Assembly: GCF_001953885.1 (NCBI RefSeq)
Contig: NZ_MQUS01000006.1
Location: 248,001 to 312,000, forward strand
Source: Streptomyces sp. IMTB 2501
GTDB lineage: Bacteria > Actinomycetota > Actinomycetes > Streptomycetales > Streptomycetaceae
Direction: 5' to 3'
Length of the DNA: 64,000 nucleotides
Part shown: positions 16,518 through 24,800 of the stretch, one piece after another
Layout: each line of letters starts with the position of its first letter
Position numbering within the stretch: position 1 is the stretch's first letter
Made by a program: the position numbers and the translations under genes
Notes under the pieces: generated by a model
What the model was told of the DNA's origin: nothing
The model's database searches: none
The model's input: only the letters and a program-made list of their open reading frames with translations

Positions 16518-17897
16518 CTACTTCGTGCACCCCGTTCGCCCCGACGCCAGCGTCGCGCACGCCTTGGCCTGAGCCGGGTCCGGCACGGCGACCATCGGGG
16601 TGTACGCGATGGTGTCGCCCACCCCGCTGGTCTCGCCCGTCTGCCGGACCCGGCCGGCGGAGACCTGGACCTTGTCGCCCTGGCCTGCGCCGGTGATCCG
16701 GCCCCAGGCGGCGCCGCAGGCCTTGCTGTAGCGGACCTCCAGGGTGGTGGTGCCGATGACGGCGGTCTTGGCGGTGGTCACCAGGTCGCCGCTGCACCCC
16801 ATGGCCTCGGCGTCCTTGCCGTCGCAGGCGGAACCGGCGCACTTGACGCCGGGCGGCGGGCTCGCCTGCGTCGCGCTCGGGGACGGCTTGGCGGCGTTCT
16901 CGTGCCGCGCACCTCCCCGGTTGGTGACGTAGAAGACGGCGGCGATGACGACGAGCACACCGACGAGCCCCGCGACGAACATGACCACCCGCTGCCGGCC
17001 GGCACTCCCCCGGGCCGCGGTGCCTCCCCCGGAGGGGGTGCCCCCAGCGGGGGAGGCCACCGGTGCCTGTCCGTCGTACGGGTTCGGGGTGCCCGGGGTC
17101 CGGCCGGGCCCGTCGGGCGAGGCGCCGGGCCGGGCACCGCTCACGGGAGCGGCACCGCCCGAGGCGGCGGCGCCACCCGCCCCGGTGCCGGGGCGTGCGC
17201 TCGCCCGGGACGGGCCCTGATACCCGGCCAGGCCCCAGGAGTTGGCGCCCGAGGTCCCGCTGCCGCTCCCGGCACCGTCACGGTCGCCCGGAGCGCGGCC
17301 CGTGCCCTCGCGAGCGTCGGCGTCCGGGGCCGTCGGCTGAGGCGGAATCGTCGGGGAGACACCGGCCGGACCGGCGATCCCCATGGCCGCACCGATACCG
17401 GTACGACCCGTACGACCGGATGCTCCTCCACCCGTACGACCCCCACCCGTACGACCGGACGAGTCGGCACCCCCACGTCCCGACGAGTCGGCACCCCTAC
17501 GACCGGACGAGTCGGCACTCGTACGGCCCGACGGCCCCCCGGTGGCCTCCGCCGCCCCGAACTCCCCGAGTGCGGCGCGCGCCTGGGAGATGCGGATCGC
17601 CTCCATGGTGCGGTCGTGCCGCATCTCCGCCCGGCTCCAGGCGCGTTCGGCCAGCTCCCACATCGTGGTCAGATGCACGGGATTGGTGCCGGTGACCTCG
17701 GCGAGCGCGACGATCGCGCCCTTGGGCGCGAGAAGCCGGCCGCCCAGATAACGCTCCCAGGACGTCTTGCTGTAGCCCGTGCGGTCGGCCAGTGCCGCGA
17801 CGCTCAGGCCGCTGCGGTCCACGAGCCGGCGCACCTGGCTGGTGAACTCCTTGATCTGCGGGTCCAGATCCTCGGGCAGGTCTTTCCAGCGAGGCAT
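16518..17897 (-). CDS. Membrane-anchored XRE-type helix-turn-helix protein with extracytoplasmic DUF2690 domain
   Basis: 459 residues. The N terminus (about 10-75) is an XRE-like helix-turn-helix (LSVAALADRTGYSKTSWERY). It is followed by about 190 residues rich in Gly, Ser, Arg, Thr and Pro. One membrane segment (VVMFVAGLVGVLVVIAAVFY) lies near residue 325. The C-terminal 105 residues hold six cysteines in the DUF2690 pattern (CAGSACDGKDAEAMGC, then LEVRYSKACGAAWGRI) and should lie outside the cell. The layout suggests direct transmembrane sensing by a DNA-binding protein. The ATG at 17897 follows GGGGGGAACCG. The linker is encoded by DNA repeats. Function unknown. Confidence 0.85.
   Translation of the reverse strand: MPRWKDLPEDLDPQIKEFTSQVRRLVDRSGLSVAALADRTGYSKTSWERYLGGRLLAPKGAIVALAEVTGTNPVHLTTMWELAERAWSRAEMRHDRTMEAIRISQARAALGEFGAAEATGGPSGRTSADSSGRRGADSSGRGGADSSGRTGGGRTGGGASGRTGRTGIGAAMGIAGPAGVSPTIPPQPTAPDADAREGTGRAPGDRDGAGSGSGTSGANSWGLAGYQGPSRASARPGTGAGGAAASGGAAPVSGARPGASPDGPGRTPGTPNPYDGQAPVASPAGGTPSGGGTAARGSAGRQRVVMFVAGLVGVLVVIAAVFYVTNRGGARHENAAKPSPSATQASPPPGVKCAGSACDGKDAEAMGCSGDLVTTAKTAVIGTTTLEVRYSKACGAAWGRITGAGQGDKVQVSAGRVRQTGETSGVGDTIAYTPMVAVPDPAQAKACATLASGRTGCTK
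17405..17535. repeat. Imperfect tandem repeats encoding the linker of the XRE/DUF2690 protein
   Basis: Units of about 27 bp built on GACGAGTCGGCAC(C/T)C and GTACGACC are repeated three to four times and encode the ADSSGR(R/G)G-type linker. Shorter GTACGACC units precede them. Such repeats are prone to length variation between strains. Confidence 0.7.
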
Positions 17898-18148
17898 CGG
17901 TTCCCCCCTCTTCCCCCCGGTTTCAGTGCTCTTGGTCTCGCGCCCGGCCCCCGGACCGCCCCGCGTTCCGGTACCCGTGCTGGCTACCCACAGGGATGCG
18001 CTGCCTAAGGATCCCAGTTCCCGGAGTGGGGGCGCACGGGTGCATCGGCGGGGGCGCGCGGGCACCGTAGCGGAACGGTCACTTCCGTGCCACAGCGCAA
18101 GAACAGGCGTTGAACAGGCAGTTCACAGGCGGAAGGCTGATTCCGGGC
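17898..18148. other. Intergenic region upstream of the XRE/DUF2690 gene
   Basis: About 250 bp with no supported gene. It must contain the promoter of the minus-strand XRE gene. I noticed CGGAA-N7-TTCCG (18071-18087) and two AACAGGC units near 18104-18120, but no convincing promoter or operator. Confidence 0.4.
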
Positions 18149-18186
18149 GGCGGTTCGTCCTTCCTCGGGGGAGAGGACGAACCGCC
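18149..18186 (-). terminator. Terminator after the folD/DUF3017 operon
   Basis: GGCGGTTCGTCC (18149-18160) and GGACGAACCGCC (18175-18186) form a perfect 12-bp stem with a 14-base loop, about 45 bp after the DUF3017 stop on the minus strand. Confidence 0.8.
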
Positions 18187-18231
18187 GTTCAGCCGCCCGG
18201 TGGCACCGCTACTTCTCACGCACGGACGGCG

Positions 18232-18726
18232 CTACCTGTTGCTGCTGAGCGTGAAGTGCAGGGTGTCCTTCAGGAACGGGACCACGATCCACGGCTTGGG
18301 CTGGGCCATCAGCGCCAGCAGGACGATCGCGAGGCCGAGGATGCCGTAGGTGGCGATGTCCGTGAACCGCGAGCGTACGGCGAGCATGCCGACGCCGGGC
18401 AGTATCCAGCGCATGACCGCGCCGGCCAGCAGGGCGGCGCCGATCAGCAGGCTGCCGACGCGGAACAGGTCGAGCGAGGTCAGCAGCAGGCCGAGCGCGA
18501 CCGCGCCGAGCACGACGAGCAGGGGCCACTGCCGCGCCGGGGCCGGGGCGTCGCCGCGCGCGGCCCGGCCGCCGCCCTCCGGTCGCGCGGTGTCCCGTGT
18601 GATCCGCGGGAACCGGCGGGTGATCCGCTGGGGCCGCTCCCCGCCGTGCTCCGTACCGCGGGTGACCGCCCCCGCGCCCTTCGCTCCGCGGGTGACCGCC
18701 CCCGCGCGGGCGTCCTCAGCCGGCAC
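18232..18726 (-). CDS. DUF3017-family membrane protein
   Basis: 164 residues: an Arg/Gly-rich cytoplasmic N terminus of about 65 residues, then about three hydrophobic segments ([35 protein letters not shown] and [17 protein letters not shown]). This matches the small DUF3017 proteins that follow folD in actinomycetes. Its start overlaps the folD stop by 11 bases, so it is translationally linked. A duplicated 20-bp DNA unit at 18659-18706 encodes the GAVTRG repeat of the N terminus. No function is known. Confidence 0.8.
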   Translation of the reverse strand: MPAEDARAGAVTRGAKGAGAVTRGTEHGGERPQRITRRFPRITRDTARPEGGGRAARGDAPAPARQWPLLVVLGAVALGLLLTSLDLFRVGSLLIGAALLAGAVMRWILPGVGMLAVRSRFTDIATYGILGLAIVLLALMAQPKPWIVVPFLKDTLHFTLSSNR

Positions 18727-19570
18727 TGCGCTCCGCCGCCTCGACCACGTTGACCAGCAGCTGCGCCCGGGTCATCGGGCCCACCCCGCCGGGGTTCGGA
18801 GAGATCCAGGCGGCCACCTCGGTCACGTCCGGGTGAACATCGCCGACGATCTTGCCCTCGGCGTTGCGCGAGACGCCGACGTCCAGGACGGCGGCGCCCG
18901 GCTTGACGTCCTCGGCACGGATCAGATGCGGGAATCCGGCGGCCGCGATGATGATGTCGGCCCGCTTCAGGTGGGCGGACAGATCGCGGGTGCCGGTGTG
19001 GCACTGGGTCACGGTGGCGTTCTCGCTGCGCCGGGTGAGCAGCAGCGGCATCGGCCGCCCGATGGTCACGCCACGCCCGACGACCACGACCTCGGCGCCC
19101 TTGATCTCCACTCCGTGGGCTCGCAGCAGGCTGAGGATGCCGTTGGGGGTGCAGGGCAGCGGCGCGGGCTCGTTGAGGACAAGCCGTCCGAGGTTCATCG
19201 GATGCAGGCCGTCGGCGTCCTTGGCCGGGTCCATCAGCTCCAGGATGCGGTTCTCGTCGATGCCCTTGGGCAGCGGCAGCTGGACGATGTAACCGGTGCA
19301 GGCCGGGTCCTCGTTCAGCTCTCGGACGACCGCCTCGATCTCCTCCTGGGTCGCGGTGGCCGGAAGTTCGCGCTGGATGGAGGCGATGCCGACCTGCGCG
19401 CAGTCGCGGTGCTTGCCGGCGACGTACTTCTGGCTGCCGGGGTCGTCCCCGACCAGGATCGTGCCGAGGCCGGGCGTGACGCCCTTCTCCTTCAGCGCCG
19501 CCACGCGGGCGGTCAGATCGGACTTGATCGCGGCTGCGGTGGCCTTGCCATCGAGAATCTGGGCGGTCAT
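18716..19570 (-). CDS. folD: Bifunctional methylene-THF dehydrogenase/methenyl-THF cyclohydrolase
   Basis: 284-residue cytoplasmic enzyme that interconverts 5,10-methylene-THF and 10-formyl-THF, the formyl donor for PurN and PurH, both encoded further along the window. Visible are the catalytic YxxxK (Tyr49, Lys53 in [13 protein letters not shown]), [15 protein letters not shown] and the NADP-binding [13 protein letters not shown] near residue 165, then [15 protein letters not shown] near the C terminus. Length and start ([16 protein letters not shown]) are normal. It forms an operon with the DUF3017 gene. Confidence 0.96.
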   Translation of the reverse strand: MTAQILDGKATAAAIKSDLTARVAALKEKGVTPGLGTILVGDDPGSQKYVAGKHRDCAQVGIASIQRELPATATQEEIEAVVRELNEDPACTGYIVQLPLPKGIDENRILELMDPAKDADGLHPMNLGRLVLNEPAPLPCTPNGILSLLRAHGVEIKGAEVVVVGRGVTIGRPMPLLLTRRSENATVTQCHTGTRDLSAHLKRADIIIAAAGFPHLIRAEDVKPGAAVLDVGVSRNAEGKIVGDVHPDVTEVAAWISPNPGGVGPMTRAQLLVNVVEAAERSAG

Positions 19571-19654
19571 ACCTCCATCCTCGCGGATGACCCGGCCCGG
19601 GTTCCAATCCGGGTGACCGGACGACGTACCGCATTGTCAGCAGATGATCAATGA

Positions 19655-19672
19655 TGTTGCACTTGCACAACA
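19655..19672. promoter_or_regulatory. Inverted repeat TGTTG-N8-CAACA between folD and its divergent neighbour
   Basis: TGTTG at 19655-19659 and CAACA at 19668-19672 enclose two overlapping TTGCAC units. It sits in a 265-bp divergent region, about 85 bp from the folD start. It is a possible operator; no regulator is known. Confidence 0.3.
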
Positions 19673-19835
19673 CCTGGGCCGTCCGGCTGGACAAGTCAGT
19701 AATCGGTCAAGAACCATGGGCAGCACAGTGCAGCGGGCAGCTCAACGGGGGGACGGACCGCATCTGTAGAAACTCTCCTCCGTGCAGTGCCGCTCCTCGT
19801 CCCCAGCACTCGAAATCAACGGAGGAAACACCGCC

Positions 19836-20387
19836 ATGAGCTTCGGCGACCCGAACAACCCCTACGGGGCCCCGCAGGGGCAGCAGCAGGGCTACGGCTA
19901 CCCGCAGGGCCAGCAGCAGCCCGGCTACGGCTACCCGGCCGCCCCGCCGGTCCAGCAGCCGTACGGCGCCGGCGCCCCGATGACGACCATGCCGGGCAAC
20001 GTCAACACGGCCCGCGTTCTGCTCTGGGTGATAGTCGGCCTGCAGGTGCTGGGTGTGGCGGTCTTCGCCTTCGGCGCCCTGGCCATCGACAAGGTCAAGA
20101 AGGAAAACTCCGTCCCGGCGCTCTCCAACTACCCGGTGGGCGTCCTGTGGGCCTTCGCGGCGCTCGCGCTCGCGTGGCTGGTGTGGGCGGCCGTCCTGGC
20201 GACGAAGTTCACCACCGGCGGCAACGGCCTGCGCGTCACCACGCTCGTCTTCGGCATCATCACCGCGGTGCTCGCCCTCTACCCGTTCACGATTCTGGGC
20301 ATCATCCACCTGGTGCTCGGCATCCTGATCGCCTGCTTCGTCGGCGGCGCCAACGGCAAGGCCTGGTTCAACCGCGCGCGGTACTGA
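19836..20387 (+). CDS. Small membrane protein with a Gln/Gly/Tyr/Pro-rich N terminus
   Basis: 183 residues. The first 45 residues are a low-complexity GQQQGYGYPQGQQQ tail, followed by about four hydrophobic segments (VLLWVIVGLQVLGVAVFAF, LWAFAALALAWLVWAAVL, TTLVFGIITAVLALYPF and IIHLVLGILIACFVG). The strong GGAGGAAA site 7 bases upstream fixes the ATG at 19836. It resembles the many Streptomyces integral membrane proteins with a proline/glutamine-rich cytoplasmic tail. No enzymatic motif is visible. Confidence 0.78.
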   Translation: MSFGDPNNPYGAPQGQQQGYGYPQGQQQPGYGYPAAPPVQQPYGAGAPMTTMPGNVNTARVLLWVIVGLQVLGVAVFAFGALAIDKVKKENSVPALSNYPVGVLWAFAALALAWLVWAAVLATKFTTGGNGLRVTTLVFGIITAVLALYPFTILGIIHLVLGILIACFVGGANGKAWFNRARY

Positions 20388-20538
20388 ACCCGCCCGCGCG
20401 ACAGACCAGTTCGCGCCATTCCGCGCCGAGGGCCGTGTCTCACCCGTCCAGGGGGAGGCACGGCCCCGGTGTCTCCCCCTAGTCTGGCTGGCGTAGCCGT
20501 ACCGGCCGGCGTGGCCGTCAGGCTCGGGGAGACGCACT

Positions 20539-21288
20539 TTGTACAGCATCATCGTCGTACCTCCGCCGGCCCCGGAGGACCGACCGCACCGCAGCCAGAT
20601 CCGGCTCGCCCCCGGTGAGCGCCTCACCTTCGGGCGGGCGTCCGACAATGATCTGACGATCCCGCACGACGGGGTCTCACGCCGGGCGGGCGAGCTGAGC
20701 GCGCAGGGCGCGTTCTGGATACTGAGCAACCTGTCCACGCACCAGACGTATGTCGTGGAGAACCCGGAAGGCGCCGGCGAGCACATCAAGGTCGGCCCGG
20801 GCCGGCTGGAGGCGCCCATCCCGTTCGAGTTCTCGCGGATCGTGCTGCCCGCCGCCGGTGACCTGCTGACGATCGAGGTGTGGGCGCCGCGCCACGACTA
20901 CCTGCGCGACGGTGACGGACCCGACGGCGACCCCACCGCCCCCGCCTTCTCCGTCGACCGCACCAAGCGCTACTTCGCCGTCCTGGCCGCCCTGTGCGAA
21001 CCCCGGCTGCGCGGCGACCCGCACGCCCCGCTGCCCACCGTCGACCAGGTCGTCGACCGGCTGCGCCCCGCCTGGCCGGCCGCCTCGCGCACCTCGGTGC
21101 AGTGGAACATCGACTACCTGGCCGTGAAGCTGCGGCTCAAGCCCGGCCCGGACACCGCGGACACCGGTCCCCGCCTCAACGGCAAGAAGGAGTCCCTGGT
21201 CTCCCTGGCGCTCCGCTTCGACCTGGTGCGGGAGGACGATCTGGTCGTGCTGTCCGAATCCGGATCCCCGAGCCGGACGGCCCCGTGA
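20539..21288 (+). CDS. FHA-domain protein coupled to a Ser/Thr kinase
   Basis: 249 residues with an N-terminal FHA fold (about 20-105): LTFGRASDNDLTIPHDGVSR, then NLSTHQTYV. The Ser-Arg of the phosphothreonine pocket is present, but the usual His that follows (SRxHA) is replaced by Arg-Ala. The C-terminal region (about 140-245) has RTKRYFAVLAALCEPRLRG and SVQWNIDYLAVKLRL, like the helical DNA-binding-like segment found in some actinobacterial FHA proteins. A TTG start after GGGGAGACG gives the full domain. Its stop overlaps the kinase start (GTGA), so it is probably the kinase's phospho-binding partner. Confidence 0.85.
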   Translation: MYSIIVVPPPAPEDRPHRSQIRLAPGERLTFGRASDNDLTIPHDGVSRRAGELSAQGAFWILSNLSTHQTYVVENPEGAGEHIKVGPGRLEAPIPFEFSRIVLPAAGDLLTIEVWAPRHDYLRDGDGPDGDPTAPAFSVDRTKRYFAVLAALCEPRLRGDPHAPLPTVDQVVDRLRPAWPAASRTSVQWNIDYLAVKLRLKPGPDTADTGPRLNGKKESLVSLALRFDLVREDDLVVLSESGSPSRTAP

Positions 21289-22826
21289 CCGAGCCGTACG
21301 CCGTGCCGGTACCCAGGGGCTACCGGGTCGGCGCCTGGGAGGTGCGCGAGCCGATCGCGACGGGCGCCTTCGGCAGCGTGTACGGCGGCAGGCGCAGCGG
21401 CGACGGCGACGGCGAACTGCCGCCCACCGCCGCGCTCAAGTTCCTGCCCACCGGCACCGGCACCCCGCGTCAACTGACCCATCTGCGCGAACTCATCGAG
21501 CGCGAGGTCGACCTGCACCGCCGGCTCAGACGGCCCCGGCTGATCCGGATGTACGAGACCCTGGTCGTCGACGACCCGGCCCGCCCCGAACTCGACGGCG
21601 CCACCGTCCTCGTACTGGAGAAGGCGGAGCACTCCCTGTCCGCGCTGCTGGACGCGGAGCCCCGCCCGTCCGCCGGCCCCGTCCTCCTCGCGCAGATCTG
21701 CGAGGGCCTGGCCCAGCTGCACCACGCCGGCTGGGTGCACGGAGACCTGAAACCGGCCAACGTGCTGCTGATGAAGGACGGTTCGGCACGGCTGACCGAC
21801 TTCAACATGGCGGCGGAGCTGGAGGGCACGCACGCGTACACGCCCGCCTTCTCGACGCCCGACTACACACCCCCCGAACTCCTCTGGTCCGAGATCGGTG
21901 AACGCGGCCGCCGTATCCGCCCGTCGGCGGACGTATGGGCCTTCGGTGTCCTGGCGCATCTGGTCCTGACGGACTCCTTCCCTCTCCCCGGAGGCACCCC
22001 GACCGCCCGCCGCGACGCGGCCGCCGCCTACGCCCGCGGCACCGACGAACTGCGTCTGTCGCCGGAACTCCCCGACGCCTGGCGGGAGATCGTGCGTGAC
22101 TGCCTGACCCGTACGCACGCCGACCGCATCGGCACGGACGCGCTGCTGCGCCGTGTCGAGACGGCGGCCGGGACGGGCCGCTCCCCCCGGCTGCCCCGGC
22201 TGTTCCGGCGCCGCAGACGCCGGCAGGCGGCGATCGCCGGGGCCGCGGCCGCGACGGCCGCCGTGGCGGCCCTCGGCTACGGCATCAGCACCTGGGCCTC
22301 CGGCGGCAACGACGGTTCGACCGACGCGTCCTCCGCAGGCTACGGCGCCTCGGAACTCCGCACCGACCAGGGCGTTCCGGTCGAATATCGCCGGCTCATC
22401 GTGAACTCGGCCCACACCTGCGCCCAGCCCGACGTCACGCCCCCGCTCATCGCGGCGATGCTGAAGTCCGAGAGCAACTTCGACCCGAACCTCTCCGACC
22501 CCGGCAACCAGGAGTTCGGTATCGCCCGCTGGACCCCAGGTGTGCTGCGCTGGTGGATGCGCGACGACGGCGTCCCCGCGTCGGCGACACCCACGCCGCC
22601 ACTGAGCCCCTCCGTGTCCATCCCGGCCATGGGCCGCTACCTGTGCTTCATCGACTCCCATCTGAAGGACGGTCTGCCCGGCGACAAGCGGTTGCTGGTC
22701 GCAGCCGGCTACCGGACGTCGTACAGGAAAGTGAACGACACGGGCGGAGTTCCCCCGAAGTACCGCGACTACTGCGCCCGTGTCGCCCACTACCTCAAGG
22801 AGTACACGCCGCCGGGAAAGACGTGA
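21285..22826 (+). CDS. Ser/Thr protein kinase fused to an extracytoplasmic lytic-transglycosylase-like domain
   Basis: 513 residues. The kinase domain (about 12-300) has a glycine loop (ATGAFGSVYGG), Lys52 in AALKFL, a catalytic loop HGDLKPANVLL (Asp154) and DFN instead of DFG at 172-174. A basic stretch (RLFRRRRRRQ) and one membrane segment near 315-340 follow. The outer domain (about 365-513) has PPLIAAMLKSESNFDPN with Glu396 in the position of the catalytic Glu of SLT/lysozyme-like enzymes, then GNQEFGIARWTPGVL. Activity could link wall state to phosphorylation. It is coupled to the FHA gene. The DFN variant may alter Mg binding. Confidence 0.85.
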   Translation: MTEPYAVPVPRGYRVGAWEVREPIATGAFGSVYGGRRSGDGDGELPPTAALKFLPTGTGTPRQLTHLRELIEREVDLHRRLRRPRLIRMYETLVVDDPARPELDGATVLVLEKAEHSLSALLDAEPRPSAGPVLLAQICEGLAQLHHAGWVHGDLKPANVLLMKDGSARLTDFNMAAELEGTHAYTPAFSTPDYTPPELLWSEIGERGRRIRPSADVWAFGVLAHLVLTDSFPLPGGTPTARRDAAAAYARGTDELRLSPELPDAWREIVRDCLTRTHADRIGTDALLRRVETAAGTGRSPRLPRLFRRRRRRQAAIAGAAAATAAVAALGYGISTWASGGNDGSTDASSAGYGASELRTDQGVPVEYRRLIVNSAHTCAQPDVTPPLIAAMLKSESNFDPNLSDPGNQEFGIARWTPGVLRWWMRDDGVPASATPTPPLSPSVSIPAMGRYLCFIDSHLKDGLPGDKRLLVAAGYRTSYRKVNDTGGVPPKYRDYCARVAHYLKEYTPPGKT

Positions 22827-22877
22827 CCCTGAGAGTTCCGAGGTACCGGCTGACGGGATAGGGCGGCACGGTGGAAC

Positions 22878-22905
22878 CACTCCGCCAAGGCGTCACGGCG
22901 GAGTG
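22878..22905 (+). terminator. Hairpin between the kinase gene and the secreted-protein gene
   Basis: CACTCCGCC (22878-22886) and GGCGGAGTG (22897-22905) are a perfect 9-bp stem with a 10-base loop, 52 bp after the kinase stop and 31 bp before the next GTG. It may be a terminator or a leader structure. Confidence 0.45.
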
Positions 22906-22935
22906 ACCAACACCGTTCGTTCACATGGGGGAATC

Positions 22936-23406
22936 GTGAACATCGCCAAGCCCGCCGCGCTGCTCGTCGCGGCCACCGCCCTGCTCGCCGGCTCCACGGT
23001 CGCGGCCACCGCCGCCACACCCGACGGCGTCCGGGTCACCGGCGTGCAGCAGGTGGCCGACCAGGTCCTCACCGGGCACCCGAAGGCGCTCTCGGCCTCC
23101 GCCGACAAGGTCCGGTACGACGGCCTGACCCTCACCAAGGCCCCGAAGGGGAAGGTCACCGCCAAGGACCTGGACTGCGCCTACGGGCACCTGTGCATGA
23201 TCGTCAAGGGCACCAAGTTCGACTTCTACAAGTGCCAGACCTGGACCGTCAACAACTGGACCGGCGACGGCCCGTTCACCAACAACCAGACGCCGGGCAC
23301 GGTCGCCAGCTTCTACAACCAGGACGGCAGCACCCGCTGGACGTCGACGGCGTACGAGGCCGGAAACGCGACGTGGGACCCGATCTACTCCCTGCGTCCC
23401 TGCTGA
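22936..23406 (+). CDS. Secreted protein, peptidase-inhibitor-I36-like
   Basis: 156 residues starting at a GTG (MNIAKPAALLVAATALLAGS) with a clear Sec signal peptide ending near AATAA. The mature part has four cysteines (DLDCAYGHLCMI, FYKCQTW and the C-terminal PC), likely two disulfides, and a beta-rich core with YKCQTWTVNNWTGDGP and NNQTPGTVASFYNQDG. This pattern recalls the I36 (SMI-like) inhibitor and other small secreted beta-gamma-crystallin-like proteins of Streptomyces. The assignment is tentative. A strong bidirectional hairpin follows the stop. Confidence 0.7.
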   Translation: MNIAKPAALLVAATALLAGSTVAATAATPDGVRVTGVQQVADQVLTGHPKALSASADKVRYDGLTLTKAPKGKVTAKDLDCAYGHLCMIVKGTKFDFYKCQTWTVNNWTGDGPFTNNQTPGTVASFYNQDGSTRWTSTAYEAGNATWDPIYSLRPC

Positions 23407-23412
23407 CCTGAC

Positions 23413-23652
23413 CTAGCGGGACAGTCGGCGGTCTCCGGCCCCCTCGGGGGAGGGCCGGAGACCGCCGACGAAGCATGCCCAGGCGGGGGCGGGGAAGAGG
23501 AGGACGGGGCCGTCCGGGTTCTTGGAGTCGCGGACGGGGATGAGGGCAGGGAAGGTGTTGGCGACTTCCAGGCAGTCGCCACCCTCTTGGTTGCTGTAAC
23601 TGCTCTTGCGCCAGGTGACGGAACCTAGGTCAATCCCCTTGCTGCGCCGCAT
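23413..23652 (-). CDS. DUF397 protein, partner of the XRE regulator
   Basis: 79 residues with the DUF397 core VTWRKSSYSNQEGGDCLEVA and RDSKNPDGPVLLF, then AWACFVGGLR. DUF397 proteins are small partners, some acting as antagonists, of WhiJ-type DUF5753 regulators in Streptomyces. The start overlaps the end of the XRE gene by 23 bases. The last 15 codons are encoded by an 18-bp-stem hairpin that also works as the terminator with the convergent gene, so the C-terminal GAGDRRLSR tail may be dispensable. Confidence 0.88.
   Translation of the reverse strand: MRRSKGIDLGSVTWRKSSYSNQEGGDCLEVANTFPALIPVRDSKNPDGPVLLFPAPAWACFVGGLRPSPEGAGDRRLSR
23424..23469. terminator. Bidirectional terminator overlapping the DUF397 3' end
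   Basis: GTCGGCGGTCTCCGGCCC (23424-23441) and GGGCCGGAGACCGCCGAC (23452-23469) form a perfect 18-bp stem with a 10-base loop. It lies between the convergent secreted-protein and DUF397 genes and inside the DUF397 reading frame. Confidence 0.88.
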
Positions 23653-24484
23653 CTCTGTACGTCCTCACTGCTTCTTCCAACAGAGCCAGGGACGCCTCGG
23701 GAGACAGCGCGACGGCCCTGAGCAGATCGTATCTACGACGGTACTGCTGCACGTGAGCCGGAAAGTCGACGATCTGTCCGGTGAAATCACCCTCCGTGTA
23801 CACCATCGGCGGGGCGTCAGCGAAGGTCATGATCTTGGCCATGCCGTGATTGAGCGGGTGCCAGGGGATCGTTTCCGGCACGACTTGAAGAATGCTCCGC
23901 GTGGACCGGATGACATCAAGGATGTGCTCCACCTGCTCGGCCATCACCTCCGGAGGAAGCGGCGTGCTCTGGATGACCGACTCCCGCACGATCCCCCAAT
24001 AGGTGGGCCTATCCTCGCGTTTCCACAACTCCGCACGCGCCAATCGTGCCCGGATCCGCTCCTCGGCCTCCTCTGGTGGCAGCTCCGGATCCCCCCACCG
24101 AATCAGCCCCCGAAAGTACGCTCCGGTTTGCAGAATCCCCGGGACGACATTGGGCGCCCACTCCTCCAGCGTCTGCGCCTGCTTCTCCATGTCGGGGACG
24201 TCCGCGTAGAACCACGCGTGCCCCACCTGCCGCGCCTTGGCGGCATCTTCACACCGCCGCTCGAAAAACCCGTCCGTCTCCAGCCGCTTGTCCACATGCA
24301 GGGCCAGATCCATCGGCATCCGGCGCTCACCGCGCTCGATCTGGCTGAGGAACGAGATCCCCCGGAAACTCCCCTCGGCCAACTGCTCCAGCGTCAGCCC
24401 GGCCGCCTCCCGCTTGAAGCGCAACTCGGCGCCGTAGAAGCAGGGGACGCTCACCGAGGCGTCGGGATCCTTACGCGCAGGCAC
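23630..24484 (-). CDS. WhiJ-type XRE regulator with DUF5753 domain
   Basis: 284 residues. The N-terminal XRE helix-turn-helix (about 15-75) has YGAELRFKREAAGLTLEQLA and GISFLSQIERGERRMP. The rest is the DUF5753 ligand-binding-like domain, marked by VVPGILQTGAYFRGLI, ELWKREDRPTYWGIVRESVI and MVYTEGDFTGQIVD. These regulators, encoded beside a DUF397 gene and an AbaA-like ATPase, control development or antibiotic production in Streptomyces (whiJ and abaA loci). All partner types are present here. The start MPARKDPDAS is near the divergent small gene, 106 bp away. Confidence 0.92.
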   Translation of the reverse strand: MPARKDPDASVSVPCFYGAELRFKREAAGLTLEQLAEGSFRGISFLSQIERGERRMPMDLALHVDKRLETDGFFERRCEDAAKARQVGHAWFYADVPDMEKQAQTLEEWAPNVVPGILQTGAYFRGLIRWGDPELPPEEAEERIRARLARAELWKREDRPTYWGIVRESVIQSTPLPPEVMAEQVEHILDVIRSTRSILQVVPETIPWHPLNHGMAKIMTFADAPPMVYTEGDFTGQIVDFPAHVQQYRRRYDLLRAVALSPEASLALLEEAVRTYRDAAQQGD

Positions 24485-24590
24485 AACTCACCACCGCCGT
24501 TTACCAGTTACCCAGCGCAACCGAAACGTCTTCCAAGGTAGGGCAACTGACGCCACTCTGTGAGCGATTCATCACAGAAAGGCACAGGCC

Positions 24591-24800
24591 ATGCAGCCCC
24601 GCCCCCTCAACGCCACCGAAACCGAGGTCGTACAGCTCCGCGACGCCCTGAAGGCGAACGGCATCACACTGCCGTCCCTCGGCGTCGACCTGGTCACCTT
24701 CGCGAGCTCGTACGCCAAGCCGCTCATCTACCTCGGGAACTGCGACGCGGAGACAGCCCGCACCCTGACGGAGGCCCTGCGCAAGGCCGCCGGCCGGTGA
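24591..24800 (+). CDS. Small conserved protein of the WhiJ/AbaA-type locus
   Basis: 69 residues (MQPRPLNATETEVVQLRDAL, ending EALRKAAGR). It is mostly helical, with no membrane segment or known catalytic motif. The ATG follows AGAAAGGCACAGGCC. Its stop overlaps the GTG of the ATPase gene, so the two are coupled. It is divergent from the XRE/DUF397 pair. It may be a subunit or regulator of the neighbouring ATPase; I do not recognise a named family. Confidence 0.75.
   Translation: MQPRPLNATETEVVQLRDALKANGITLPSLGVDLVTFASSYAKPLIYLGNCDAETARTLTEALRKAAGR

Noticed and set aside
19590..19620. tRNA-like T-arm sequence GGGTTCCAATCC
   Set aside because: No acceptor, D or anticodon arms can be built around it, and position 57 would be a pyrimidine.
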